From the NCBI RefSeq assembly GCF_036711975.1, contig NC_091974.1, positions 1 to 64,000 on the forward strand: DNA of 64,000 nt. The letters are read 5' to 3'. Source of the DNA: Onthophagus taurus (taxonomy: Eukaryota > Arthropoda > Insecta > Coleoptera > Scarabaeidae). Below, piece by piece: positions 30,178 through 40,155 of this stretch. Position 1 is the first letter of the stretch; each line of letters opens with the position of its first letter. The notes under the pieces are model-generated. The model searched no databases. It saw only the letters and a list, made by a program, of their open reading frames with translations, and was not told the DNA's origin. The position numbers and the translations under genes are program-made.

Positions 30178-31781
30178 CTATACAATAATTAGCGATAATT
30201 TGAAAAAAATAAAATACCCTTCATTGTAGCGCAATGCTACAATGAAGGTACTCTGAGTCAAATTTAACCTTTTTCCGCAGTTTAATTTTGCCAACAACGA
30301 CATATATAATTCTGCTTTATTGTTCACTTCATTGTGAATCAATTTATGTGCTTTTTTTAATAAATTCTTTATTGCGCCTATGTTGAAATAGTTACAGTTA
30401 TTAGCAATAGTGTACAGGTGATCCAAAAGTAGGTAGCAAAATTAAAATCCCATGTACAGCAACCAGTTTCAAGTCGAAATGAGAGAATAAAGTTTTCTGG
30501 TCGGCTTTTGCTTTCGAGATATTGGACATTAGTTTTATGTGGGTGTGACATTTTAGTCATTCAGTACAACTCGAAATTGGTTGTTCTACACGGGATTTCA
30601 ATTTTGCTGCCTACTTTTCAATCACTCTGTATCTCGTAATAATATATACTAATACCATACCATTTATGTGATATAAAATTCCAGCTGATTTCAAGCGGTT
30701 CATCGTTTCTATGTTTACAATGCCACTCTCTTTACAGAAATCAGCACTACAAAAGTGGTGATTTTTAAACATGTGATTTATCGTGTTCGGTATTTCTGCT
30801 TTGAGACGTATAACATCTCCCTTGCCACGACCAATCGCCCTTTGTGCGCTCTTTTGCAGTTCTTTTATAATTGGTACGGTAAGGTATTTACGCCCTTGCG
30901 AATTAATAGAGGTGTCCATCTTTATTTTGTGCAAGGATTTTCCATAATTTTTTATTGCATGGTTTGTGCATTCCATTTTTTCAACTGCACACCCATACGG
31001 CACCTTTCGCTGTATTTGATAAAAAACACTGGAATCCCCATCAGCTATAAATTTTAAATGCATCACTCCATGCAATTCTACACTTTTGCAAAATCCTTCA
31101 ACAATTATATCTGATTCCATAGCTGATGAGGATCCTTGCCAGTTTTTAAAACAAATGTGCTCAACTACATTATTTTGGTTTTGTGCACGAGCACAAATTG
31201 AACAGTACTTGTTTTGCACGCCCAAGAACAATAATTTTCCTGTTCTTTTCCCTATTATCACACCCTTTAAAATTGCAATTCAAAAGAAAATACAAACACG
31301 TTTATGATTTACTTACCACTCCAGAAGCTGCGTTGTAGTTGTGCCCATATGACCGCTTACTCCAACCACTATCACAGTAGATCGTAATCCATGACGTACC
31401 ATCTACATCCACATCTCCTGCATCCTTAGCAAGCCGATACTCCTCCTTACCTGCGGTTTCCATTGTTTGCCACATTTGCTCCTCCCATGAACGGGAAAGA
31501 GTGCGTTCTGTTTTCGAAAATTTATAGTAAGTCAACATTGGAATATCCAACGTTGATAATAATTCATCAGTTTGGGTATATGTTCCCCCATTAACAATAG
31601 TACCCCATACTACTGCCACATTGGGCGAAATAGAATTTATCGGGTGGGTCGAACAATCGAATTTTTCACAAGCCTCACATTTTAATAATAGTGTACTGGT
31701 TAAACCATTTCTTTTCTCGTGGTCTACTACAACTTTACCAAAAGTACATTTCTTTAAATGATTGTATAGAATAGTTAACAA
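30178..31781 (-). pseudogene. Mutator-like transposase (insect type), two exons, disrupted by a MITE
   Basis: Exon 1 (31,781-31,317) has KCEACEKFDCSTHPINSI, a GTIVNGGTYTQTDELLSTLDIP block and a WITIYCDSGWSKRSYGHNYN strand with the first acidic residue. A 52-bp GTAAGT...AAAG intron (31,316-31,265) leads into exon 2 (31,264-30,632: LLFLGVQNKYCSICARAQN, HLKFIADGDSSVFYQI with the second D, ECTNHAIKNYGKSLH). The C-terminal part (NCNYFNIGAIKNLLKKAHKLI, 30,414-30,178) continues in frame if the 215-bp MITE at 30,415-30,629 and one TA are removed. A related gene lies at 55,433-56,966. The N-terminus appears short. Confidence 0.7.
30415..30629. mobile_element. 215-bp Tc1/mariner-type MITE with TA target duplication
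   Basis: The inverted ends begin CAGGTGATCCAAAAGTAGG (left) and CAGAGTGATTGAAAAGTAGG (right, reverse complement) and match for about 40 bp, through GCAAAATTRAAATCCC. TA lies at 30,413-30,414 and 30,630-30,631. There is no coding capacity. It interrupts the Mutator-like transposase in an otherwise continuous frame. Confidence 0.88.
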
Positions 31782-32418
31782 AGACTCAGTGAAATGATGA
31801 ATGTTAACTACTCTATTTCAATGTAACTTTTGGTCAGGGGTATTTTCAGATTGCTTTTCGTACGATAATTGGTGGTTCATTATGATAAAAAATACCAGTA
31901 GATTTCAAGGAGATATTTCAATAATGTATTAAAATAAATAATAATGTTCTGCTCAGTAGAATAGTACATACAGTGCAGACAGAGAAACATCCGCAATGAA
32001 ATTTTTGGGGACGTTTTAGCGAGGATTCAATAGGAGCACAACAGATTCGTTTTGTGCTTAATTTTGAATCCCCTATAGATATAAGAAATTGCTTTATCTG
32101 TTATACTCTGATGTTGACAAAAATTGAGGCGTTTCTCGGAAAAACATCATTAGTCCTAAATTAACATATTTGGGAAAATTAAAAAAACTCTCTGGCATTC
32201 ACATTTTTTATTAGAATTCTTTATTAACTTATCTACTACATGTAAAAAAATATAAGAGATGTCGTCTAGAATCACTTTTCTTTTTTTTTGTCAAACATAT
32301 GGATATGTGAGTATTTTAAAAGAAAAAATGAACAAATGTTCAAACAATAAAAAGCAAAATAATAACTTTGATGAACAAAAAGGTAAAAAACTAAAAACTT
32401 CACTAGGTTCCACCATAC
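31782..32418. other. Noncoding stretch upstream of the transposase
   Basis: AT-rich, with no supported gene. Part may hold the 5' end or promoter of the Mutator-like transposon, but no inverted terminus was recognised. Confidence 0.45.
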
Positions 32419-33038
32419 TCAATCTTCGCAACCACTGCTGTTATCATCGTTGTCGATTGTGTTATCGTGATTGTCCGGTTCTGTGGTCTTCTGCATTTTT
32501 ATCAACTTGCCATAAAATTTTCTGTTGTTGTGGTCATGTAACAGAGGTAGAAGCTTCTCTAGAGTATCTAATTTTGTTTTCTTAATTGGTACTGGCAGAT
32601 CGTATGCCTGCTTTACGTCTATTTCGTTTTTCATGGCTATTTTTGATGCTATTAGTGAAGAACGCCATGGACCACCATAGCTATCTTTAAGAAAAATGCA
32701 TTTGTTATTATTTTCAATTTTAAACATTTTTAAATTTTTTATCTTAATAGCTGGTTTTGGATCTTTAAAAAAAATTTTTCAGTTGCACTTTTAATATCAA
32801 CAATCATTGAGTGATTTACTTTGACAACTCTAAAAGGCGACGATTTAGCTCTTGCTTGTACAATGAGGTTATCCCAACCCTCTGAAGTTTCAACTCGTTC
32901 AATTTTTAGCTTTTTTTTTGATATAACAGAAAAATCCTGATCATTAGGAAGATATGAATGTCCTCTCACAGGAAACAAGTAAGTTATGTTATCAAACATT
33001 TTTAACACATGAACTAAGACATATAGAAAGTGTAACAT
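32419..33038 (-). pseudogene. DUF7869-like transposon protein, C-terminal fragment
   Basis: Two minus-strand frames form one product: 33,038-32,739 (LKMFDNITYLFPVRGHSYLPNDQDFSVI, RVETSEGWDNLIVQARAKSSPFRVV) and 32,727-32,419 (IFLKDSYGGPWRSSLIASK, VPIKKTKLDTLEKLLPLL). The PVRGHSYLPND(x)DF block matches a repetitive insect family that I believe is annotated DUF7869; function is probably transposase-related, but I cannot name the superfamily. The 12-bp junction between frames holds the shift. N-terminal exons may lie in 33,039-33,480 (short readings around acceptor-like sites), but these are not secure. Confidence 0.55.
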
Positions 33039-33483
33039 GGTATAGTTCTTATTTTTATCAATTATTGATCACCAATGGATTTTTTACGTGTCTTCGTCGG
33101 TTTTAATGTAATGAAAACATCATCCCTACAATCACGTTAATAGTTAGTAACGTAAAGAATTCCGAAAACATTGCAAACAGTTTTTAATTTAGCGCTTATA
33201 CAAAGACAAATTTTGATTTACCTGTCGACATCCATCACATTCACATAAGTAACATCTTGCCAACTAAAAATTGATGATAAAGAACATTACATAATAATTC
33301 GTGTTTAACAAATACCTTTCTTCCTGAAATTCTTCAATTTCAGTTTGTTGTGCACTGCAATAAATAAGAAGTAGATATAAACATAAAATGCAGTTGATCT
33401 AAGCTTCAGATAAATATAATAAATAATAATAATGCTGTACTTTACTACATTATATACGTTATAATATATATCGAATATGTGCT
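33039..33483. other. AT-rich stretch, possible exon remnants of the DUF7869-like gene
   Basis: Short minus-strand readings such as QTEIEEFQEER near 33,340 are flanked by splice-like signals, but none is long enough to call. The plus-strand LINE starts somewhere after this. Confidence 0.35.
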
Positions 33484-33734
33484 TTAAAAATTATAAAATA
33501 ATCTAAATAACCCTGTAGTTTGGGCAATAGCCCTTTTGTTTTGTAAGGATATCGATTCGTTATGTGACCTAATAGTTATGGTTATTCGTGTAGTGAAAAC
33601 TAACGCAGTTAAAGCGCGTCTCAAACGATTACTTAAAGAGCTTCGCTCAAATGACGGCAAATCCAATGGTAGTTCGGTTAGTGGTTCTCAAGATTCCGAA
33701 TATTCTTCCGATGTCTCTACATATTAATTTTGTT

Positions 33735-34687
33735 ATGAGTATTCTTAATATTATACAGTGGAACGCGCAATTGGCGCGGTCAAAGAAAGAAAACTTAGAA
33801 GAACTACTTTATGATTTTAACATCGATGTTGCATTAATCTCAGAAACATGGTTTAAACCAGGTTCAGTAACAAAATTTAAAGGGTATAACATCGTACGAG
33901 ATGATAGAGCAGACGGATACGGCGGAGCTGCAATTCTAGTTGGAAGATTTATAACATTTTCTGAAGTTGACTGCCGATTAAATATACCTAACGTGAATGT
34001 TTGTGTTATCTATTTACCGGACTTTGATATTACCTGTTGTTCTATATATCGCCAAGATAGGGCGGATATACAATGTTCTGACTATGATAAGCTATTCTCG
34101 TTACTTCCTACTCCATTCCTGATAGGTGGTGACTTTAATGTACATCATATTGCTTTTGGTTCTGCTAAGAGTGATAACGCTGGTAATATACTTTTGAAAT
34201 CTATAGACAACCACAATCTAGTGTTTTAGGAGATCCATTCCTACTCGAATAACTAAACCGGGAGAGGGCGCTTCTGCTGTGGACATTACCATTCTGTCTA
34301 GTGCTATAGCACATAAAGTAAAATGGGAGGTTTTAAATGACTCTTTCACTTCTGACCATTTTCCGCTTTACATCCAATTCGAATCAAGTAGTTCATTTTC
34401 GCGTATTGAAAAGTATGGCGATTTTACTAAATTTATTGAAAGAAATTTTGACTCGTCCAAAGTTGAACTATCTTTACAGGATAGGTACTATTATTTTCTT
34501 AATGTGATTGTTGAAGCTTGCAATAGTGCTTTTCCCCTTAAAAAACCTATTCGCGCTTTGTCTAGACGGCAACCGCCTTGGTGGGACAATGAATGTACTA
34601 AGGTAGTTAAAGAGAGGAAAAAAGTCATTAAAGCCTACAAGCGATGCCCTATTTTGGATAACTATATTAAAATTCGGGAAACATCTG
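33735..34687 (+). pseudogene. LINE endonuclease domain (left part of split LINE)
   Basis: The start is taken at the ATG at 33,735 (MSILNIIQWNAQ). Apurinic-type endonuclease motifs follow: VALISETWF (catalytic E), GYGGAAILV, LIGGDFNVHH, and after a frameshift near 34,230, DITILSS and SFTSDHFPLY (catalytic SDH). A PPWWDNECTKVVKERKK linker leads toward the RT before the Mag-like LTR cuts in at 34,688. The shift near 34,230 disables it independently of the insertion. Confidence 0.85.
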
Positions 34688-34866
34688 TGTAGTGTGCTGT
34701 GGCAGCAGCTCCATTTAAAAACATAAAATTGTAATTCATTTGTTATTATTTTTATATTCACACACAATTGTTTTTGAAGCAAAACATAACAGACACAAAA
34801 TAAAAAGTCTGCCAAAAGTTAATTTTATAATTGTATTTTTATGTTGGCTAATACCTCATAGCCACA
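34688..34866 (+). repeat. Mag-like 5' LTR (outer)
   Basis: Begins TGTAGTGTGC and ends ATAGCCACA. It shares diagnostic bases (TATATTCACACA, CAGACACA, ATACCTCAT) with the far-right LTR rather than with the nearby copy at 35,648. Confidence 0.92.
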
Positions 34867-35380
34867 TTTGGTGACCCCGATCAAAGCAACTCGCAACCTG
34901 GTAGATTCTTCCCCCAGTCCGATTAAACCAACTCACAACCTGAAAATTATCCTTTCAACCCGACTAAACCAGCCCGGCAAATGAGATTCAACTGAAAAAT
35001 TCAAGAATCACCAATTCAAGAATTAAGAAGAACCCAAGCAGTATCCATTCAACCGATTGAGGTCCAGCGAACATACGCCCCGACGTCCCTCGCACTCTAT
35101 AACCGACTAAACGTTACCGTCGTCTAATCTGACTGCGCTATAGCGCTGTAAGTACTTTCACTTATTCACCTATTTAGAATAACAGAAAGAGGAAATTAGA
35201 AATTTTATTTTTATCATTCAAATTATTGAATTAAATCCGTTATAAATTTATGTCATACAATGACATATTTCAAAATCATACAATAAAAATAAACAAAATT
35301 TTATCATTTTTTAAAAGGTTTTATTACATTTTTCAATCGTAAATAGAGTTTCTTAATAAAAATTTAAATTTTGTTTCAAT

Positions 35381-35647
35381 ATGGCGACCACAGATAACGG
35401 TGACAGTCTGATGACTGACGACCTTCAAAATGTCACTGCCATTAAATTTCTACCATTTTGGTCCTCTAATCCTGATTTGTGGTTTCGGCAAATAGAGGCC
35501 CAGTTTACACTGTCAAAAATTAAAAGCGAGAAAACAAAATTCAATTATATTCTCGCGAATTTACCAACAGATATTATTACAACCGTAGTTGATTTAATTC
35601 AATCTCCTTCGGATACAACTCCTTACTCTTCCCTTAAAAACGCTCTG
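35381..35647 (+). pseudogene. Mag-like Gag N-terminal fragment
   Basis: From ATG at 35,381 the product reads LPFWSSNPDLWFRQIEAQF and continues through NYILANLPTDIITTVVDLI, typical of the N-terminal Gag of Mag-clade elements (capsid-forming protein). It is cut in frame at 35,647 by the next LTR copy, whose bases add a few foreign residues and a stop. The leader 34,867-35,380 holds the primer-binding site and otherwise no gene. Confidence 0.8.
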
Positions 35648-35826
35648 TGTAGCGTGCTGTGGCAGCAGCTCCATTTAAAAACATAAAATTGTAATTCATT
35701 TGTTATTATTTTTAGATTTGCACACAATTGTTTTTGAAGCAAAACATAACAGACGCAAAATAAAAAGTCTGCCAAAAGTTAATTTTATAATTTTATTATT
35801 ATGTTGGCTAATACTTCATAGCCACA
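35648..35826 (+). repeat. Internal third copy of the Mag-like LTR
   Basis: Same length as the outer LTRs, preceded by CTCTG inside gag and followed by a repeat of the element's leader (TTTGGTGACCCCGA...). It differs from both outer LTRs at several shared positions, so it is the 5' LTR of a second, nested copy. Confidence 0.9.
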
Positions 35827-35999
35827 TTTGGTGACCCCGATTAAAGCAACTCGCAACCTGGTAGATTCTTCCCCCAGTCCGATTAAACCAACTCACAACC
35901 TGAAAATTATCCCTTCAACCCGACTAAACCAGCCCGGCAAAGGAGATTCAACTGAAAAATTCAAGAATCACCAAATCAAGAAGTAATTCAAATTCAACT

Positions 36000-36448
36000 A
36001 ATTTGAATCACGTATGTTGGTATCATCGTAATTTTGGTAAAAATGCAACCAAATGCGATAGTGCCACGTGCAGTTTTTATTCCGTATTTGCAGATAGAAC
36101 CTCCACAATAATTCAAAAAACCCATAAAGATTCGAAGGAAAAAAGAAGAAATGTTTTCTAAATTCAAAATTAAGACTGATAGTCAGTCTCAAATTTTATC
36201 AAATTCATTTAATACAAGACTTTTTATATTTGATAATCAAAATAATCTAAATTTTTTAATTGATACTGGCGCCGATATTTCGGTTTTACCATTTAAACTT
36301 TTTCCCAAACACAACCAAGACACCGAATCAAGCTTTTCTGCAGCCAATGGTACTAAAATTAACACTTACGGAAAAAAATTACTCACGGTTTCGCTGAATT
36401 TAAGACGAAATTTTCCATTCGTCTTCACCATTGCGAACGTTAACAAAC
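36000..36448 (+). pseudogene. Mag-like Gag C-terminus and protease start
   Basis: After a leader copy ending near 35,990, coding sequence resumes far into gag: CWYHRNFGKNATKCDSATC (a CCHC-like knuckle), then the aspartic protease start NFLIDTGADISVLP. Most of gag is deleted relative to a complete element. Protease coding stops at 36,448, where another gypsy inserts, and resumes as PIIGADFL after 43,093. Confidence 0.8.
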
Positions 36449-36606
36449 TGTCACCAAGTACGAATTGAGCGCCGTTCGATCTGCTTGGCCATTGGTCGTC
36501 AACCCTACCTACGGATCGGACGGTCGCCAACCAACCACAACGCCCGGTTGATAGGGTTTTACCCAAGGGCGCCTATTTAAGGCGGCCGGGTTTCCATCAG
36601 CGGGCA

Positions 36607-39070
36607 TCATTCGCTTGAGTTGGCTTATTGGAACGCCAACGGCCTTGTCTGTAAACAGAATGAGCTTCGCGAGTTCGTCGAAAGGTACGACCTTGACGCG
36701 ATACTCATCTGCGAAACCCATCTCCGAGCGGGCGACAGGCCGCGGCTGCCTAATTATCGCTTCTATCGAAACGATAGAGTTGGAGCAAGAGGCGGCGGGA
36801 CAGCCATCTTTGTAAGGACCAGTTTGGATCATTACGAGGATCTGACTCCCCCTCTTCAACATCTCGAAGCTACTACGATTGTGGTACGAACACTATCGGC
36901 GTGCGTCCGCTTGATCGCCGCCTACAATCCGCCGAATCGGCGGTTGTTGGAAGCCGATCTAACGGGTGTCTTGGATACGGACAAAAGCGTGGTTATCGCC
37001 GGCGACCTAAACGCTAAGCACCCATCGTGGAACAGTCGGATCGCAAACGCGAACGGTAAAATACTGCGGAGTTTTACCGACGAGACGGGCATTGTCACCG
37101 ATGCCCCCGCCGACCACACGTATTACCCGTCGAACGAAGGGCAACGATCTGACGTTTTGGACGTGGTTGTAATGAAAGAACGAACTTAGTTCCGATCATC
37201 TCCCTGTGCTGCTGCAGCTAGGAGACGTCCCGGACGTTCGCGTCCCGGTTGAACGTTCCACTGTATCGTGGCCGGCTTTTACCGACCACATGCACCACAA
37301 TATGGGACAAATACGACCGATCCACAACGCTCAGGAACTGGATGAGGCTGTTGAACGACTCACGGTCGCTATCGAGGATTCTCTTCGATACGCGACCAAC
37401 ACGATTCCTGTAAAGGACCGTCGATGGGCGCTACCAGCGCGCATCAGGGAACTTATGCGGGAGCGTGATCGCGTCAGACGGACTTATCAGCGAAATTGGG
37501 ATCCCGATCTCAAAAGACGCTATAACCGTCTGCGCGATGAAGTGAGAAGGGAACTCACGGAGTTCCGATACGCGTCTTTCGACGCCAAACTCGACGCCCT
37601 GAACACCGAAGGCGATCACTCCTGTTGGAAGATGGTCAAGGTGCTGAAGGGGAACACGTCACGCATGCCGCCCATTCACGGTGAAACCGGAATGGCTTTC
37701 ACTCTCGAGGAGAAAGCGGAGGCTCATGCCGATAACTTCGAACGCCAGTGCAGCCAGCTATGCGACGATGACGAAGATGAAGATTTCATCGATCGAGTCG
37801 AGCGCGTGGTGAGCAGGCGACTGGCTGTAGAAGATGATCGGCACATCGAGCACGCTTCCCCAACCGAAGTGAAAGAGGCAATCGCGAGATGTAAGTCGAA
37901 CAAGGCATCGGGACCGGACGGAATAGGAAACGCCGCTTTAAAGGCTCTACCAACGCGACGCTCCGGCTGCGCCATTTTCCCACCAAGTGGAAAAGCGCGG
38001 ACGTCGTCGTGTTACCGAAACCCAGTGCGAATCCAACGTTCCCGCAAAATTATAGGCCCATCAGTTTGCTTTCTTGTCTCGGCAAGGTATGTGAGAGGGT
38101 CGTCCAGACGAGGCTACAAAGATCCGTTCAAGATCTTAACCTCATTCAGGACGAACAGTTTGGTTTCCGACCCAAACATTCGACCGTACACCAGGTACTG
38201 CGACTTGTCGAACACATAACTCAGTTAGCGATGTACGCCGACGATGTGTGCATCTACAGTAGATCTTGGTCCCCCGAGGTCGCCGCTCGTAGACTGCAGG
38301 CAGCATCGGACGAACTGCTAGACTACTTCGCAAAGTGGCGTGTCAAAATCAACGCTGATAAAAGTACCGCAGTACTTTTTACTCGGCGTAGAAAGAGACC
38401 TCCCGATGCGATGGTACTGCAAGGGGACGAGCTCCCCTGGCGTTCTGAAGCCAAGTATTTGGGTGTCATTCTGGACTCTAAACTAACTTGGAAAAGTCAC
38501 ATCGAGTCGATGGCGAACCGGGCGAAAGCAGCTCTGGTCAATCTGTACGCTCTGATAAATCGCCGAAGTAAGTTGGATCCTCTACGGAAGATTCGACTCT
38601 ATAAAGCGGTTATCAGACCTACGATGACTTACGCCTCTTCCGTCTGGGGTTACGCCGCGCACTCGCACGTGCAAAAACTCCAAGTTGTTCAGAACAAGGT
38701 CCTAAGGATGGCATTTGATGCACCTTGGTTTGTCAGTAATGCGACACTGCACAATGATTCCCAGATGGTGACCATCGAGGAGTTCATTCGTGACAAGGCC
38801 AGTACCGAGTTTACGCGGCTCGAAAACCACCCCAATCCCCTCCTAGCGGGATTAACGGATTACGACGTTGAACACCTTCGCCACAAACGGCCAAGGCTGC
38901 TTCTCGTCTGACGATCCAGGAGTCCGACTGTCCTTCCCAATTCCACTTCCGATGTCACTATTAATTAGTGAAAATTTTGTAATATATTTTCCGTTTGTTT
39001 TAGGTCCGATGAAGAGGGTTAGGGAAGAAATTCCAGGTACCTCAAGAGGCCCGTCATGTTCACCGTTCAC
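36607..39070 (+). mobile_element. Jockey-type LINE inside the gypsy 5' LTR, deleted
   Basis: A 12-bp target duplication CATCAGCGGGCA flanks it (36,595-36,606 and 39,071-39,082). It begins inside or just before the endonuclease (5' truncated) and ends without an obvious poly(A) tail. The last ~65 bp (39,004-39,070) read like a separate start, MKRVREEIPG, which could be the head of a second copy. Confidence 0.85.
36613..38911 (+). pseudogene. LINE endonuclease-RT with loss of RT motifs A and B
   Basis: Endonuclease motifs: LAYWNANGL, ILICETHLRA, VIAGDLNAKHPSWNS, and after a frameshift near 37,180, SSDHLPVLLQ. RT: a frameshift near 37,970 leads to PQNYRPISLLSCLGKVCERV and FGFRPKHSTVHQVLRLVEHIT. 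The next residues jump straight to AMYADDVCIYSRSW (motif C). About 120 residues holding the first catalytic aspartate and the SxxPQGSxLSP motif are missing. A C-terminal LINE tail (KYLGVILDSKLTWKSHIE) follows to 38,911. Confidence 0.85.
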
Positions 39071-39341
39071 CATCAGCGGGCAATTCCAACCGAACTCCGA
39101 AGCGACAACAACAGCGACAACGATAACAGCGACAACAGCAGCGACAACGATAACAGCGACAACAAACCAGCACTTCAACCGCCAATTCGAAGACGACCCC
39201 TTTCGTCTTAAAAAAACCTTTGAGGGTTTTTTTTTGTACATATTTTGTAAATAAATTATTTCGTTTTATTCAACAACTGTTGTTTCTTCTTCGGCGCAAT
39301 CCATCCCCCGTAACAATTGGCGCCCAACGTATGGCCCGATA

Positions 39342-40147
39342 ATGCCAAAAGGACCAACAACGAGAAGCCGTTCATTGTCGACACGGCCATATCCGACGAA
39401 GGAAGATTTGGCAAGCTCTTCAGAAGAAGAGGGGCCCACCCAACCGATTAAAGAAGAGAACAAAGGAAAAGAATCCCAAACGCAGAAGATGGGGAAGACC
39501 ACCGAAGAACCGAAACAAGGCAGTGCGACCGTTCAGACACAGGTTTGCGCCCTGTCAAAGTTATTGGCCGAACATGTCTGCATCCCAAAAGCCGAGCCCC
39601 CGTGCTTCACCGGCGATTCCTTGGAGGATCCTGCAGAATTCATCAAGGTAATAAAGACATATTTCACTGACACCGGCATTCCATCAGCGGAACAAACAAA
39701 GAAAGCGACCAGTTTTCTTCGAGAAGATGCCGCTGTGTGGTGGAGTGCATTCGATGATTTGGAAATGTCCTTCGCGGAATTTCACCAAGCGCTGTTGGAA
39801 AGGTTGGAAAACCGGACGACGACATTGGAATGATGGTTGCCCTGCTGCTACCTCAGCTACAGCTGCACCTGTCCCCCACGCCGGCCAACATACACGAGTT
39901 GCGACACAAAGCAATTCGCACGGAGGCGCTTCTGAAGAAGTCGGGCCTCCTCAAACAACCCACAACACCATCTCCAAAGGGTAAGAAGACTCCTGAAGGG
40001 GACAACGAGGACCCCAAGAAGAAGGTGCCCCGATGCTGGTACTGCCCCGGGTACCATTGGAACCGTGACTGTCCCCTACAACGCAGCACCGGTTCGGGAA
40101 ACGAAACGGCGGCCGTTCGCCCAGGACAACCCGGACGGCCGCAGTAA
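39342..40147 (+). pseudogene. Gypsy Gag with central deletion
   Basis: The N-terminal part (39,342-39,833) starts MPKGPTTRSRS and contains PPCFTGDSLEDPAEFIKVIK and AVWWSAFDDLEMSFAEFHQ, a Gag capsid-type segment. A frame change at about 39,830 leads into MVALLLPQLQ and a single CCHC knuckle CWYCPGYHWNRDC. The middle of gag is missing. Confidence 0.75.
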
Positions 40148-40155
40148 TCTCCACA

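Noticed and set aside
39116..39180. Apparent Thr/Ala-rich coding repeat in the gypsy LTR
   Set aside because: It is the CGACAACAG-type repeat of the LTR, which differs in copy number between the two LTRs and is noncoding.
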